14,620 bases of DNA from an uncultured Clostridia bacterium (GCA_948857205.1 CAQPRV010000046.1:1-14620); one strand, 5' to 3'. Counted from the stretch's first letter, positions 1 to 7,085 are shown. Numbers and translations: made by a program. Notes: generated by a model not told the origin, from the letters alone.

Positions 1-3
1 AAA

Positions 4-173
4 GCTACAATCGCTAGCCCTTTGAGATTTTCTCCTTACAGTCGAAAACTCAAATCGGGCGAGAACAAATTAAAGAAAATCTTTGATTTTCTTATTTGTT
101 CTTGTACAGAAAAAATCTTTGATTTTTCTATACAACAAAAACACATTCCACAGAAAATTCTTCCAGAATTTTC
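4..173. repeat. Block of tandem imperfect hairpins, unknown role
   Basis: This stretch has no credible gene but is built almost entirely of inverted repeats. Hairpin 1 has arms 17-32 and 44-60 (GCCC/GGGC plus TTTGAG/CTCAAA, with small bulges). Hairpin 2 has arms 62-81 and 85-102, about 18 pairs with a 2-nt bulge and a TTT loop. Hairpin 3 has arms 104-117 and 121-133, again with a TTT loop. Hairpin 4 has arms 153-161 and 165-173, a perfect 9 bp with a TCC loop. Hairpins 2 and 3 share the core AATCTTTGATTTTC, so they look like diverged copies. The block lies downstream of spoVAE in the direction of that operon. It could be a terminator region, a structured RNA, or a remnant of a dispersed repeat element. 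The structure is visible in the sequence; the role is not known. Confidence 0.55.
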
Positions 174-246
174 GCGGGAGGACAAAAACGAGACATGTAA
201 ATAAGCTAAAAGGTCAAAATATTCTAATCATATCGCTTTTGTTCTA

Positions 247-639
247 TTATTGTTTTTTCATTTTAGGTTTTGAAATCAAAGAAGCTAAATATCCAAAGAA
301 AATAGCAGCAGCGATACCACCAGCAGAAGCTTTAACACCACCAGTAAAAGCACCAACTAGCCCACTTTGTTGAACACCTTCAATAGCACCTTTAGCAAGA
401 TTATAACCAAAACCAGTAAGAGGAACAGTAGCGCCAGCACCAGCAAAATCAACCAAATATTTATAAATACCAAGACCACCAAGAATTGTACCAGTAGTTA
501 CAAAAATAACCAAAATTCTAGCAGGGGTAAGTTTAGTTTTATCAATTAAAATTTGACCAATAATACAAATAATTCCACCTGTTACAAAACACTTAATCAA
601 CATCATCCAATCAAAAACATTTGCCCAATTAATATCCAT
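247..639 (-). CDS. Stage V sporulation protein AE (SpoVAE)
   Basis: SpoVAE is a small polytopic membrane protein of the forespore inner membrane. In spore formers it works with SpoVAC and SpoVAD in moving calcium dipicolinate into the spore and releasing it at germination. The 130-residue product has a first hydrophobic helix at about 14-31 (TGGIICIIGQ), a second at about 42-60, a glycine-rich stretch around FAGAGATVPLTGFG (66-79), and a last helix near 107-123. The FAGAGxxVPxTGF signature is shared with SpoVAC upstream and is typical of this pair. The ATG is preceded by AAAGGAG (positions 653-647) with good spacing, and this site starts just after the spoVAD stop codon, so the two genes are probably coupled. 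It is the last gene of the minus-strand operon. Confidence 0.9.
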   Translation of the reverse strand: MDINWANVFDWMMLIKCFVTGGIICIIGQILIDKTKLTPARILVIFVTTGTILGGLGIYKYLVDFAGAGATVPLTGFGYNLAKGAIEGVQQSGLVGAFTGGVKASAGGIAAAIFFGYLASLISKPKMKKQ

Positions 640-655
640 AAGAATTCTCCTTTAC

Positions 656-1658
656 TTAAATTTCTATACTGATTGCATGTGCAATACCAGGAATAGATTC
701 TCCCTGTTGAGAAGTAGTAGCATTTGTTAATGCACCAGTAGCTATTAACAGAATTTTCTTTAACTTTTTATCTTTTAATTGTTTAAATAAATATCCAGAA
801 AAAACTGTACCACAACAAGCACAACCACTACCGCCACTATGCGTATCTTGTGAATTTTTATCAAAAATAAGAACGCCACAATCATTATAATTTGACTTAA
901 TATTATAACCTTGAGTTTTAGCAATATCTATAGCGATATCTTTTCCAACATGACCTAAATCACCACTAATTATAGCATCATAATAACTAGGATTTCTTCC
1001 AGTATCTAAAAAATGAGTAATTAAAGTATCAGCGAAGGCTGGAGCCATTGCAGCACCCATATTATTAGCATCTTTTATTCCCATATCAACAATTTTACCA
1101 GGTGTAATATGAGTTATAAAAGGACCTTGACCATCTTTAGATAAAATAGCAGCACCTGATCCAGTAACAGTCCATTGGCTTGTTGGAGGTCTTTGATTTC
1201 CAAGTTCCAAAGGAAATCTAAATTGTTTTTCAGCACTACAAAAATGACTTGAAGTTGCACATAAAACATTATTTGCAAAACCTTCTATTGCAATTGCACC
1301 TAAACACATAGATTCAACAAAGGTTGAACATGCTCCAAATACACCAAAAAAAGGTATAGATAATTCTCTTAGACCAAAACTAGAAGAAATACACTGATTC
1401 AAAAGATCACCTGCATACATACAATCAATTTGGTCAGCTGGAATACCAGATTTAGAAATTACTGTATTAACAGTTTCTTTTATTATTTTACTTTCAGCTT
1501 TTTCCCAAGTTTTTTCTCCCCAGAATTCATCATCTAAGGTTTGGTCAAAGTATTTTGCAAGGGGACCGTTCAGACTCTTTAGGTCCAACAATACTTGCAC
1601 ATTCCACAATAGTAGGTGGTGTATTAAATTTGATAGTTTGTTTTCCTACCTTTTCCAA
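656..1658 (-). CDS. Stage V sporulation protein AD (SpoVAD), frameshifted near N-terminus
   Basis: SpoVAD is the thiolase-fold, dipicolinic-acid-binding protein of the spore SpoVA system. Family motifs seen in the long frame are AGDLLNQ, FGACST, ATSSH, QFRFP, VTGSGAA, GSGCAC and IATGAL followed by ESIPGIAH. The reading frame is split. Beginning at a TTG (1658) behind AAGGAG (1672-1667), 30 codons give a normal N-terminus (GKQTIKF...ASIVGPKESE). An extra base at 1568 then shifts the frame, and the sequence continues as GPLAKYFDQ in the second frame, which is open from a TTG at 1609 to the TAA at 658-656. Removing that base yields 333 residues, the usual family length. Everything downstream is intact, so this is either a recent mutation or a sequence or assembly error. 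If it is real, a product begun at 1609 would have a wrong N-terminus and no ribosome site. I am certain of the family; whether the gene is functional is open. Confidence 0.88.
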
Positions 1659-1666
1659 AAAATCAT

Positions 1667-1672
1667 CTCCTT
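1667..1672 (-). promoter_or_regulatory. Ribosome binding site fixing the spoVAD TTG start
   Basis: AAGGAG lies 8 nt before TTG 1658. An ATG at 1666-1664 overlaps this site but reaches a stop after six codons. The TTG frame gives the conserved SpoVAD N-terminus, which is why the native start is placed at 1658 and not at 1609. Confidence 0.7.
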
Positions 1673-1677
1673 AAATT

Positions 1678-1704
1678 GTGCTAAAAGAGAGAAAATTTTA
1701 GCAC
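1678..1704. terminator. Hairpin between spoVAC and spoVAD
   Basis: A perfect 9-bp inverted repeat (GTGCTAAAA / TTTTAGCAC) has a 9-nt loop. On the plus strand it is followed by a T-rich run, as in a Rho-independent terminator. The genes here run on the minus strand, where the hairpin is followed by AATTTAAGG and has no U-tract. In the operon mRNA it is therefore more likely a stem upstream of the spoVAD ribosome site, affecting stability or translation, or a terminator for antisense transcription. The function is inferred. Confidence 0.45.
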
Positions 1705-1740
1705 ATTTTTATATTTTATAATAATAAATATTTAAAATTG

Positions 1741-2205
1741 TTATACTAAAGTAATGCTTTGAGTATTAAAAATTAAGTATATAATTCCAACTAAAATAGA
1801 AGCAGATATACCAAATACTAATACTGGCCCAGCAACTGTAAACATTTTTCCACCTACACCCATTACATAACCTTCAGATTTATATTCCATTGCAGGTGAA
1901 ACAATAGAATTTGCAAAACCTGTAATTGGTACTAGAGAACCAGCACCTGCAAATTTACCAATCCTATTAAATAGGTTTAAACCTGTTAAAAAGGCTGCAA
2001 TTCCAATTAATAATATTGAAACAATTGTACCTGAAGTTGCTGTATCAAATCCACGTTCTTTACATATTCCAAGTATAATTTGGCCAATTGTACATATTAG
2101 TCCACCTACCCAAAATGCATTAAAACAGTTTTTTAATATTGGTGAGTTTGGTGATTTTTTATCGACATATTCTTGATATGTCTTTTTGGTTTCTAAAGGG
2201 TCCAT
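1741..2205 (-). CDS. Stage V sporulation protein AC (SpoVAC)
   Basis: SpoVAC is an integral membrane component of the SpoVA dipicolinate channel of spores; in Bacillus it behaves as a mechanosensitive channel. The 154-residue length fits the family (about 150). A soluble N-terminus of about 25 residues (DPLETKKTYQEYV) is followed by hydrophobic helices at about 32-48 (GGLICTIGQIILG), 59-78, and 118-146. The conserved FAGAGSLVPITGFANS segment lies around 85-100. The ATG follows GGAGG with a short AT spacer. It lies 19 bp after the dodecin-like gene, which indicates co-transcription. spoVAD follows after an 82-bp gap that contains a hairpin. SpoVA operons in studied spore formers are read in the forespore by sigma-G; I could not identify a convincing sigma-G promoter here. 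Confidence 0.92.
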   Translation of the reverse strand: MDPLETKKTYQEYVDKKSPNSPILKNCFNAFWVGGLICTIGQIILGICKERGFDTATSGTIVSILLIGIAAFLTGLNLFNRIGKFAGAGSLVPITGFANSIVSPAMEYKSEGYVMGVGGKMFTVAGPVLVFGISASILVGIIYLIFNTQSITLV

Positions 2206-2224
2206 TTTTTACCTCCTTGAATTT

Positions 2225-2446
2225 TTAATTATTTCCCTTTCTATCTAAATCTAGAGTAAAACTTAAATCTAAATCTACAAAATATTCAGATATTTTGTTT
2301 CCATCTATATTTGCTCTTTGTTCTAGTATTTTTACTTCTGATAAATAATCAATAGTTTTTGATGCTTCATCAATTGCTTTTACAATAGCATCTTTCCATG
2401 AAACAGTAGAATTTCCTGTTATTATTAAATGTTTTTTTATATCCAT
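2225..2446 (-). CDS. Dodecin-family small protein
   Basis: This 73-residue protein resembles dodecins, which form hollow dodecamers that bind flavin or related cofactors. The family pattern is visible: an initial beta strand (HLIITGNST), then VSWKDAIVKAIDEASKTI matching the conserved SWEDA..A..A helix, then a strand EVKILEQRANIDGNKI and a closing strand YFVDLDLSFTLD. The aromatic residue that stacks on flavin in archaeal dodecin is not evident in the strand after the helix (SEVKI), so the ligand may differ. The start has GGAGG 6 nt upstream. It is the first gene of the spoVA operon, 19 bp ahead of spoVAC, an arrangement I do not recognise from model spore formers. A role in the spore is inference from position only. 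The family call is made from the pattern, without a database search. Confidence 0.72.
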   Translation of the reverse strand: MDIKKHLIITGNSTVSWKDAIVKAIDEASKTIDYLSEVKILEQRANIDGNKISEYFVDLDLSFTLDLDRKGNN

Positions 2447-2685
2447 AGTTAACCTCCAAAATTTTCTTTAAAGATATCTTTTCCTAGATATTGAAAAAAT
2501 ATACAAATTTTGTAGAAAAAATTATATAAAAATTATATAATTTGTATAAAGTTTTAAAGTCATTAATTGTAAATAAATAATAATTAGTTAAAAAATAATA
2601 AACATTTTTAAGTAATTAGTGACTTAAATAAGTAGTGTATTTAAATAAAAAAAGAACATAGAAATTTGAAAAAAGGAGATTTAAG
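2447..2685. promoter_or_regulatory. Divergent intergenic region between the spoVA operon and rsmB
   Basis: About 240 bp of very AT-rich DNA must hold both divergent promoters. Visible structure includes a perfect 12-bp palindrome AAAGATATCTTT at 2470-2481, inside the leader of the dodecin gene, and two direct copies of ATTATATAA at 2521-2529 and 2532-2540, 11 bp apart. I could not assign a -35/-10 pair with confidence in either direction, because random matches are frequent at this base composition. Confidence 0.35.
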
Positions 2686-4032
2686 ATGATAGATAAAAAA
2701 AGAGAAATTGCACTAAAAGCCTTACACGAAATAAGTATAAAAGAAGCTTATTCTAACATAGCATTAGACAATATAATAAAAATAAATAGAAATAAAATTG
2801 ATGAAAGAGATATAGGATTTATATCTGAACTTGTATATGGTGTAACAACATGGAGATTAACATTAGATGCAATAATAAATAAATATTCTAAAATTAAATT
2901 AAAAAAAATATCTCAATGGATTTTAGAAATACTAAGATTAGGAATATACCAAATAATATTTTTAGATAAAATACCAAAATCAGCAGCAGTAAATGAAAGT
3001 GTAAGTCTAGCAAAAAGATATGGTCATAAAAGTAGTGCTAATTTTGTTAATGCAATTTTAAGAAAAGTCGAAAAAAATGATTATGAGGAACTTTTTAAAA
3101 TAGAAAATGATATGGAAAGAATTTCTAAAACAAGTTCTATGCCAATATGGATTATTGAAGAACTTTTAAAAAATAATAATATAGAAGAAGTAGAAAAAAT
3201 TTGTATGAATTCTAATTTAAGACCAAAAACTTCTATAAGAGTAAACAATCTAAAGACGAATAAACAACAATTGATTAAAGAGCTTAGTGAACAAAATTAC
3301 GTAGTTGAAGAGGGGATATTAGAAGATTTTCTAATTTTAAATAGAACTAAAAATATAGAAAATATGGAAATATTTAAGAATGGACTTTTCACAATACAAG
3401 ACGAAGTAGCAGGATTAGTTTCAATTATTTTAAATCCAGGCAAAGATGAAAAAATATTAGATGCGTGTAGTGCGCCAGGTGGTAAAACAACATATTTAGC
3501 TGAGATTATGAAAAATACAGGTGAAATTAATGCATGGGATATATATAAACACAGATTAAAGTTAGTAGAAGAAAATGCAAATAGACTAGGAATAAAAAAT
3601 ATTGAAATACAAGAAAAGGATGCTAGCATATATGATGAAGTTTATGAGAACGAATATGATAAAATTTTATTAGATGTTCCTTGCTTAGGAATAGGAGTTC
3701 TAAAAAGAAAACCAGATATTAAATGGAAAAGAAAAAAAGAAGATATACAAGAAATTACAAAAATACAGCAACAAATTTTACAAAATTGTTCCAAATATTT
3801 AAAAAAAGGTGGAAAGTTAGTATATTCAACTTGTAGTATAATAAATAATGAAAATGAAAATATTATAAATAAATTTTTAGAAAAAAACAAACATTTTAGA
3901 ATAGAAAAAATAAAATTAGATAATAATTATAAATTTTTTGAAAAATATATCCAAAATAATGGGTGTTTACAAGTATATCAAAATGAAGAAACAGATGGAT
4001 TTTTTATTTCGTTAATTGTTAAAAATAAGTAA
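2686..4032 (+). CDS. rsmB: 16S rRNA (cytosine(967)-C5)-methyltransferase RsmB
   Basis: RsmB transfers a methyl group from SAM to C5 of cytosine 967 (E. coli numbering) of 16S rRNA. The 448-residue protein has the expected two parts: an N-terminal NusB-like helical RNA-binding domain (about 1-130, with FISELVYGV and a conserved helix ending NFVNAILRK) and a Rossmann methyltransferase domain. Motif I is DACSAPGGKT at 259-268. The PC motif (VPCLG, Cys333) is followed by GVLKRKPDIKW, and the TCS motif (YSTCSI) supplies Cys383; these two cysteines serve catalysis and product release in the family. PCLG differs from the common PCSG or PCTG. The ATG is preceded by AAAAGGAG with suitable spacing. No strong terminator separates it from the pilus genes, but a promoter lies in the next gap. 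Confidence 0.93.
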   Translation: MIDKKREIALKALHEISIKEAYSNIALDNIIKINRNKIDERDIGFISELVYGVTTWRLTLDAIINKYSKIKLKKISQWILEILRLGIYQIIFLDKIPKSAAVNESVSLAKRYGHKSSANFVNAILRKVEKNDYEELFKIENDMERISKTSSMPIWIIEELLKNNNIEEVEKICMNSNLRPKTSIRVNNLKTNKQQLIKELSEQNYVVEEGILEDFLILNRTKNIENMEIFKNGLFTIQDEVAGLVSIILNPGKDEKILDACSAPGGKTTYLAEIMKNTGEINAWDIYKHRLKLVEENANRLGIKNIEIQEKDASIYDEVYENEYDKILLDVPCLGIGVLKRKPDIKWKRKKEDIQEITKIQQQILQNCSKYLKKGGKLVYSTCSIINNENENIINKFLEKNKHFRIEKIKLDNNYKFFEKYIQNNGCLQVYQNEETDGFFISLIVKNK

Positions 4033-4057
4033 TATCTGTAAAAAAATGTTAAAAAAC

Positions 4058-4085
4058 ATTACAATCATATTACAAATATATTACA
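4058..4085 (+). promoter_or_regulatory. Three ATTACA hexamers at exact 11-bp spacing
   Basis: ATTACA occurs at 4058-4063, 4069-4074 and 4080-4085, each start 11 bp after the last, so all copies face one side of the helix. The array ends 15 bp before the -35 box of the pilus promoter. A 6-bp repeat with a 5-bp spacer is the layout used by OmpR/PhoB-type response regulators, for example Pho boxes of Bacillus, whose TTNACA-like half-sites differ by one base. An activator site is an inference. Confidence 0.45.
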
Positions 4086-4100
4086 GTTGGATTAAAAATG

Positions 4101-4129
4101 TTGACCTTTTAGTAAATAAAAAATAGAAT
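4101..4129 (+). promoter_or_regulatory. Sigma-A-type promoter of the pilus operon
   Basis: TTGACC (4101-4106) and TAGAAT (4124-4129) are separated by 17 bp, each matching the consensus at five of six positions. A start site would fall near 4136, giving a leader of about 100 nt before the pilM ribosome site AAGGAG (4227-4232). It is the best promoter match in the window and sits in the only sizeable gap before the pilus genes. Confidence 0.65.
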
Positions 4130-4238
4130 ATATCTATATTTTTTAAAACAAAATAAACAAAAATGTAAAACAAATTCAAGAATTAAAATATAAAAAATGA
4201 GAATTATAAGATATAGTTAATAAATTAAGGAGTAAAAC

Positions 4239-5861
4239 ATGTCAAATTGTCTTGGACTATATATAGAAGAACATTTAATTAAATATGCTAAAGTATCTAG
4301 AGAACATGACAATATTAAAGTGGAAACTTATGGCGTAATGTTTTATGAAAAGATTTCAGAAGCAATTGACCAAATTATAGAAGAAACATACAGTCAAAAA
4401 ACACCAATAAGTATAAATTTATCAGATGAAATGTATAATTATTTTGATATGTTTGCTTTACTAACAAAGAAAGATTTACAAAGGGCTATAAAAACTGAAT
4501 TCGACTCATGTTGTAGTGAAAAGGGATATAATTCAAATGTATTTGAAACAAGATATGCAATAGTAGATAATCAATTAGAAAGAGATAAAATAAAAGTTAT
4601 TCATATAGCAGAAAACAAAATTGAGTTAAATAGGAGAATACAACAAGTAGATAAATATAAGTTAATAAATGCATGTCCAATTTCTATATCAATACCAAAT
4701 CTATTAGATATAGAAAACCATGAAAATTGTATAATAGTAAATATAGAAGAAAAAACAACATTAACAACAATAATAGATAGCAAAATATTTAACATAGACA
4801 TTTTAGATGAAGGTAGTACAGATATCTTAACAAAAATAAACATAAAAGAAAACTCATATGCAAAATCATATGAAGTATGTAAAAATACAACAATATATAC
4901 GTCAGAAGGAAGAGAATTATTAGATGAAGATACAAGTTATTTAGAAGATATAATGCCAACATTGTATGAAATAGTAACAAAAACACAAAAGATTATAAAT
5001 GATAATCCAGAAAAAATATCTAAAGTATATATAACAGGAACAGGTTCGTTAATTAATAACATTGATTTATATTTTCAAGAATATCTACTAGATGTTGATT
5101 GTGAAATCTTAAAACCATATTTTATAGATAATACAAAAGATGTAAGTATAAAAGATTATATAGAAGTAAATACGGCAATTTCTTTAGCAATGATGGGGGT
5201 AGGCGAAGGCATAGAAGGAATGAACTTTATGAAGACAACTTTTATAAATAGCTTACCAGATTGGATGACTATAGAAATAGGAGGATCCTCTAAAAAAAAT
5301 AAAAATAAAATAAACAAAGGAGGAATTCTTACATGGGATTTAGGTCAAAAGCTAGATAAAATAGAAACTAATCTACTTAGAGGAGCAAGTTCATTTTTGA
5401 TTTTATTTATTGTTTATAGTATATTTTCAACATTAATATTAAATCAAATTAATAAAAAAGCAGAAGAAGTAAATAATTCAATAAAAAGCACAAATGAGCA
5501 AATAGTATTAGCAAATAATGATAATGAAAAAATTAAAACTAAAATAAACCAATATACAAATTTAATAAAAAGTATACAAGATGCAAATGAAAAAATAGCA
5601 TTAAGAAACAAGACAAAAAATGCAATACCAAATCTATTAAATCAAATAATGTCAATAATTCCAGAAAATGTGCAATTAATTTCCATTGAAAATGTAAATG
5701 ATACACATATTATAATAACTGCTAAATCAAATAAATATGAGCAATTAGGTTATTTTAAAGCAAAACTAAAAACAGATGTAATACTAACAAATGTAACATC
5801 TTCAGCAGGACAAAAAGAAAATGATGTTGTTATAGTAAAAATAGAAGGAGACTTACCATGA
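4239..5861 (+). CDS. Type IV pilus assembly PilM-PilN fusion protein
   Basis: This 540-residue protein appears to join two parts of the pilus platform that are usually separate. Residues 1-330 look like PilM, the cytoplasmic actin-like ATPase-fold protein: an opening LGLYIEEHLIKYAKV strand-turn, a central NCIIVNIEEKTT..IIDSKIF segment (about 163-185), and VYITGTGSLINNIDLYF (263-279), which matches the adenosine-side loop. Residues 331-540 look like PilN: FINSLPDW (335-342) recalls the INLLP start of PilN, a transmembrane helix spans about 384-402, a coiled coil runs to about 455, and a periplasmic-type ferredoxin-like domain follows (IPNLLNQIMSIIPENVQL...). The first glycine-rich nucleotide loop is degraded (GLYIEEH, not GLDIGSS). 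The frame is continuous over the junction. Its stop overlaps the next ATG as ATGA. Confidence 0.82.
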   Translation: MSNCLGLYIEEHLIKYAKVSREHDNIKVETYGVMFYEKISEAIDQIIEETYSQKTPISINLSDEMYNYFDMFALLTKKDLQRAIKTEFDSCCSEKGYNSNVFETRYAIVDNQLERDKIKVIHIAENKIELNRRIQQVDKYKLINACPISISIPNLLDIENHENCIIVNIEEKTTLTTIIDSKIFNIDILDEGSTDILTKINIKENSYAKSYEVCKNTTIYTSEGRELLDEDTSYLEDIMPTLYEIVTKTQKIINDNPEKISKVYITGTGSLINNIDLYFQEYLLDVDCEILKPYFIDNTKDVSIKDYIEVNTAISLAMMGVGEGIEGMNFMKTTFINSLPDWMTIEIGGSSKKNKNKINKGGILTWDLGQKLDKIETNLLRGASSFLILFIVYSIFSTLILNQINKKAEEVNNSIKSTNEQIVLANNDNEKIKTKINQYTNLIKSIQDANEKIALRNKTKNAIPNLLNQIMSIIPENVQLISIENVNDTHIIITAKSNKYEQLGYFKAKLKTDVILTNVTSSAGQKENDVVIVKIEGDLP

Positions 5862-6535
5862 AAAAATTATTATTAATAATATTAATAGCTTTATTGACCT
5901 TATTATCTATTTATACAATAATAGAAGGAATAGAAATTGGAAATATAGATATCTCAGGAATAAAAGGAATTAAAAATAAAAATGAAGAATTAGATTTAAA
6001 AGTTGAACAAGCGACAAGATTAGCAAATGTAAATTATAAACAATCAGTAGTAGAAGTACAAGAAAGTGTAAAAAAATTAGCAACAGAGAAAAAGAATTAT
6101 GAAGAATTAACTATTATGAATTCAGATAATAATACACAAGTAACATCACAAATACAAAAATACGAGATAGAAACATTATGGGTAACAATTGGAAATCATG
6201 CTACAAGTGAAGGTGTTATAATAAAGATGGATATAACAAAAGGGACAAATAATATACAAGGAACATACAATTTAAAATTTCAAGTTACAGGTAGTTATAT
6301 TTCAATAACTGACTTTATATCAGATATTGAAAATGATACAACATTAGGATTTAAAATTGAAAATTTTAAGATGATACCATCAACACAAGCAAATAAATTA
6401 GAAGCAACTTTTGTATGTAATGATATATATATTCAAGATATTGATACTTCAGTAGTAGTAACAGACAATACAACAGAAAGTCAAAATACAAATGGTACAC
6501 AACAGACAAATGCACAAAATACTAATGAAGTATAA
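5858..6535 (+). CDS. Type IV pilus assembly protein PilO-like
   Basis: The 225-residue protein has one N-terminal membrane helix (about 3-22) and a coiled-coil-prone stretch (about 40-85, ELDLKVEQATRLANV...). A small alpha/beta domain follows, with YNLKFQVTGSYISITDFISDIEN, the feature that identifies PilO-like and GspM-like proteins (strand, then a helix of the form YxxxxxFISxIE). A Thr/Asn/Gln-rich tail closes the protein. PilO pairs with PilN in the membrane to link the cytoplasmic ring to the fibre. Start codon overlap with pilM-pilN (ATGA at 5858-5861) indicates translational coupling. Sequence similarity is weak, as usual for PilO, so the call relies on topology, the domain pattern and position. 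Confidence 0.72.
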   Translation: MKKLLLIILIALLTLLSIYTIIEGIEIGNIDISGIKGIKNKNEELDLKVEQATRLANVNYKQSVVEVQESVKKLATEKKNYEELTIMNSDNNTQVTSQIQKYEIETLWVTIGNHATSEGVIIKMDITKGTNNIQGTYNLKFQVTGSYISITDFISDIENDTTLGFKIENFKMIPSTQANKLEATFVCNDIYIQDIDTSVVVTDNTTESQNTNGTQQTNAQNTNEV

Positions 6536-6564
6536 TAACCTAAAGAAAGGAATGATAAACAAAA

Positions 6565-7008
6565 ATGGCTAAGACAATTTTTAAAGAAATAATAATTATG
6601 TTATTATTATGTTTGGCAATAATAATAGTATTAGGATTATTATTATATGATTATGTTCCTATGTCAAAAGTTGTGCCTGAACCAGTATCATATACAACTC
6701 CAGAAGAAGTACAACAAGAACTAAAAGAAGCAGGAGAAGTAGATGAAAGTCAAGTAATTATGACATATCAAGTTGATTCTACAACTTTAAATAATTATAA
6801 AACGATTAATAAATATAAACCTGGAAAAGCAAATCCATTTTCTTCTTATGAAGAAAATGAAAATAACAAAACAACAGATACAAAAAACAACGGAAAAAAT
6901 AGTGGAAATAATTCTACTAATAGTATAAATAGTAAAGAAAATGATAGTAAAAATGAAAACACAACAACATCTGAAGGAAAATTTTTTCAAGATAAAGGCA
7001 CAAAATAA
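6565..7008 (+). CDS. Small membrane protein in PilP position, unknown family
   Basis: This 147-residue protein has a single membrane helix (about 9-28, IIIMLLLCLAIIIVLGLLL), a short charged stretch with PEEVQQELKEAG, and GKANPF at 87-92. The rest is a low-complexity tail rich in Asn, Ser, Thr and Lys (about 95-147). Following pilO and preceding the pilin, it occupies the place of PilP, and the NPF may correspond to the DPF/NPF found near the start of the conserved part of PilP. There is no lipobox and no clear beta domain, so it is not a standard PilP lipoprotein. A monoderm has no secretin for PilP to contact. The ATG follows AAAGGA. I would call it a pilus-associated membrane protein without a firm family. 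Confidence 0.6.
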   Translation: MAKTIFKEIIIMLLLCLAIIIVLGLLLYDYVPMSKVVPEPVSYTTPEEVQQELKEAGEVDESQVIMTYQVDSTTLNNYKTINKYKPGKANPFSSYEENENNKTTDTKNNGKNSGNNSTNSINSKENDSKNENTTTSEGKFFQDKGTK

Positions 7009-7021
7009 ATTAGTTTTTAAC

Positions 7022-7037
7022 GTTATATTTATATAAC
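7022..7037. promoter_or_regulatory. Small inverted repeat in the pilin leader
   Basis: GTTATA and TATAAC form a perfect 6-bp repeat with a TTTA loop, about 30 bp ahead of the pilin ribosome site. Composition alone makes such AT-rich palindromes likely. It is noted because it lies in the 77-bp gap before the pilin gene, and no firm promoter was found there. Confidence 0.25.
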
Positions 7038-7066
7038 TCAAATATAAAACAAAAAATTCAAAAGAA

Positions 7067-7074
7067 AAGGAGGG
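7067..7074 (+). promoter_or_regulatory. Strong ribosome binding site of the pilin gene
   Basis: AAGGAGGG is among the fullest Shine-Dalgarno matches in the operon, 11 nt before ATG 7086. Upstream genes of the operon have shorter sites (AAGGA or GGAG). A strong site fits a protein needed in excess of the assembly machinery. Confidence 0.65.
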
Positions 7075-7085
7075 AAAAACATAAG

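Noticed and set aside
22..373. Two plus-strand open frames (22-204 and 83-373)
   Set aside because: They lie in the hairpin block and partly antisense to spoVAE. The first starts at TTG without a ribosome site, and the repeated KIFDF pattern simply reflects the inverted repeats.
367..549. Plus-strand open frame inside spoVAE
   Set aside because: Antisense to a well-supported gene, no ribosome site, Ser/Thr/Lys-biased translation typical of a shadow frame.
2470..2540. AAAGATATCTTT palindrome and paired ATTATATAA repeats as operators or promoters
   Set aside because: Not assigned as functional sites. At this A+T level such patterns arise readily, and no matching -35/-10 pair or sigma-G promoter could be fitted.
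3297..3890. Minus-strand open frames inside rsmB
   Set aside because: Hydrophobic Phe/Ile/Ser-rich shadows of AT-rich coding sequence, no start signals or recognisable domains.
4601..4986. Minus-strand open frames inside pilM-pilN
   Set aside because: Leu/Ile/Phe-rich shadows without ribosome sites, overlapping a continuous conserved gene.
6787..7041. Minus-strand open frame over the low-complexity tail of the PilP-position gene
   Set aside because: Phe/Ile-rich complement of an Asn/Lys-rich tail; nothing supports it as a gene.
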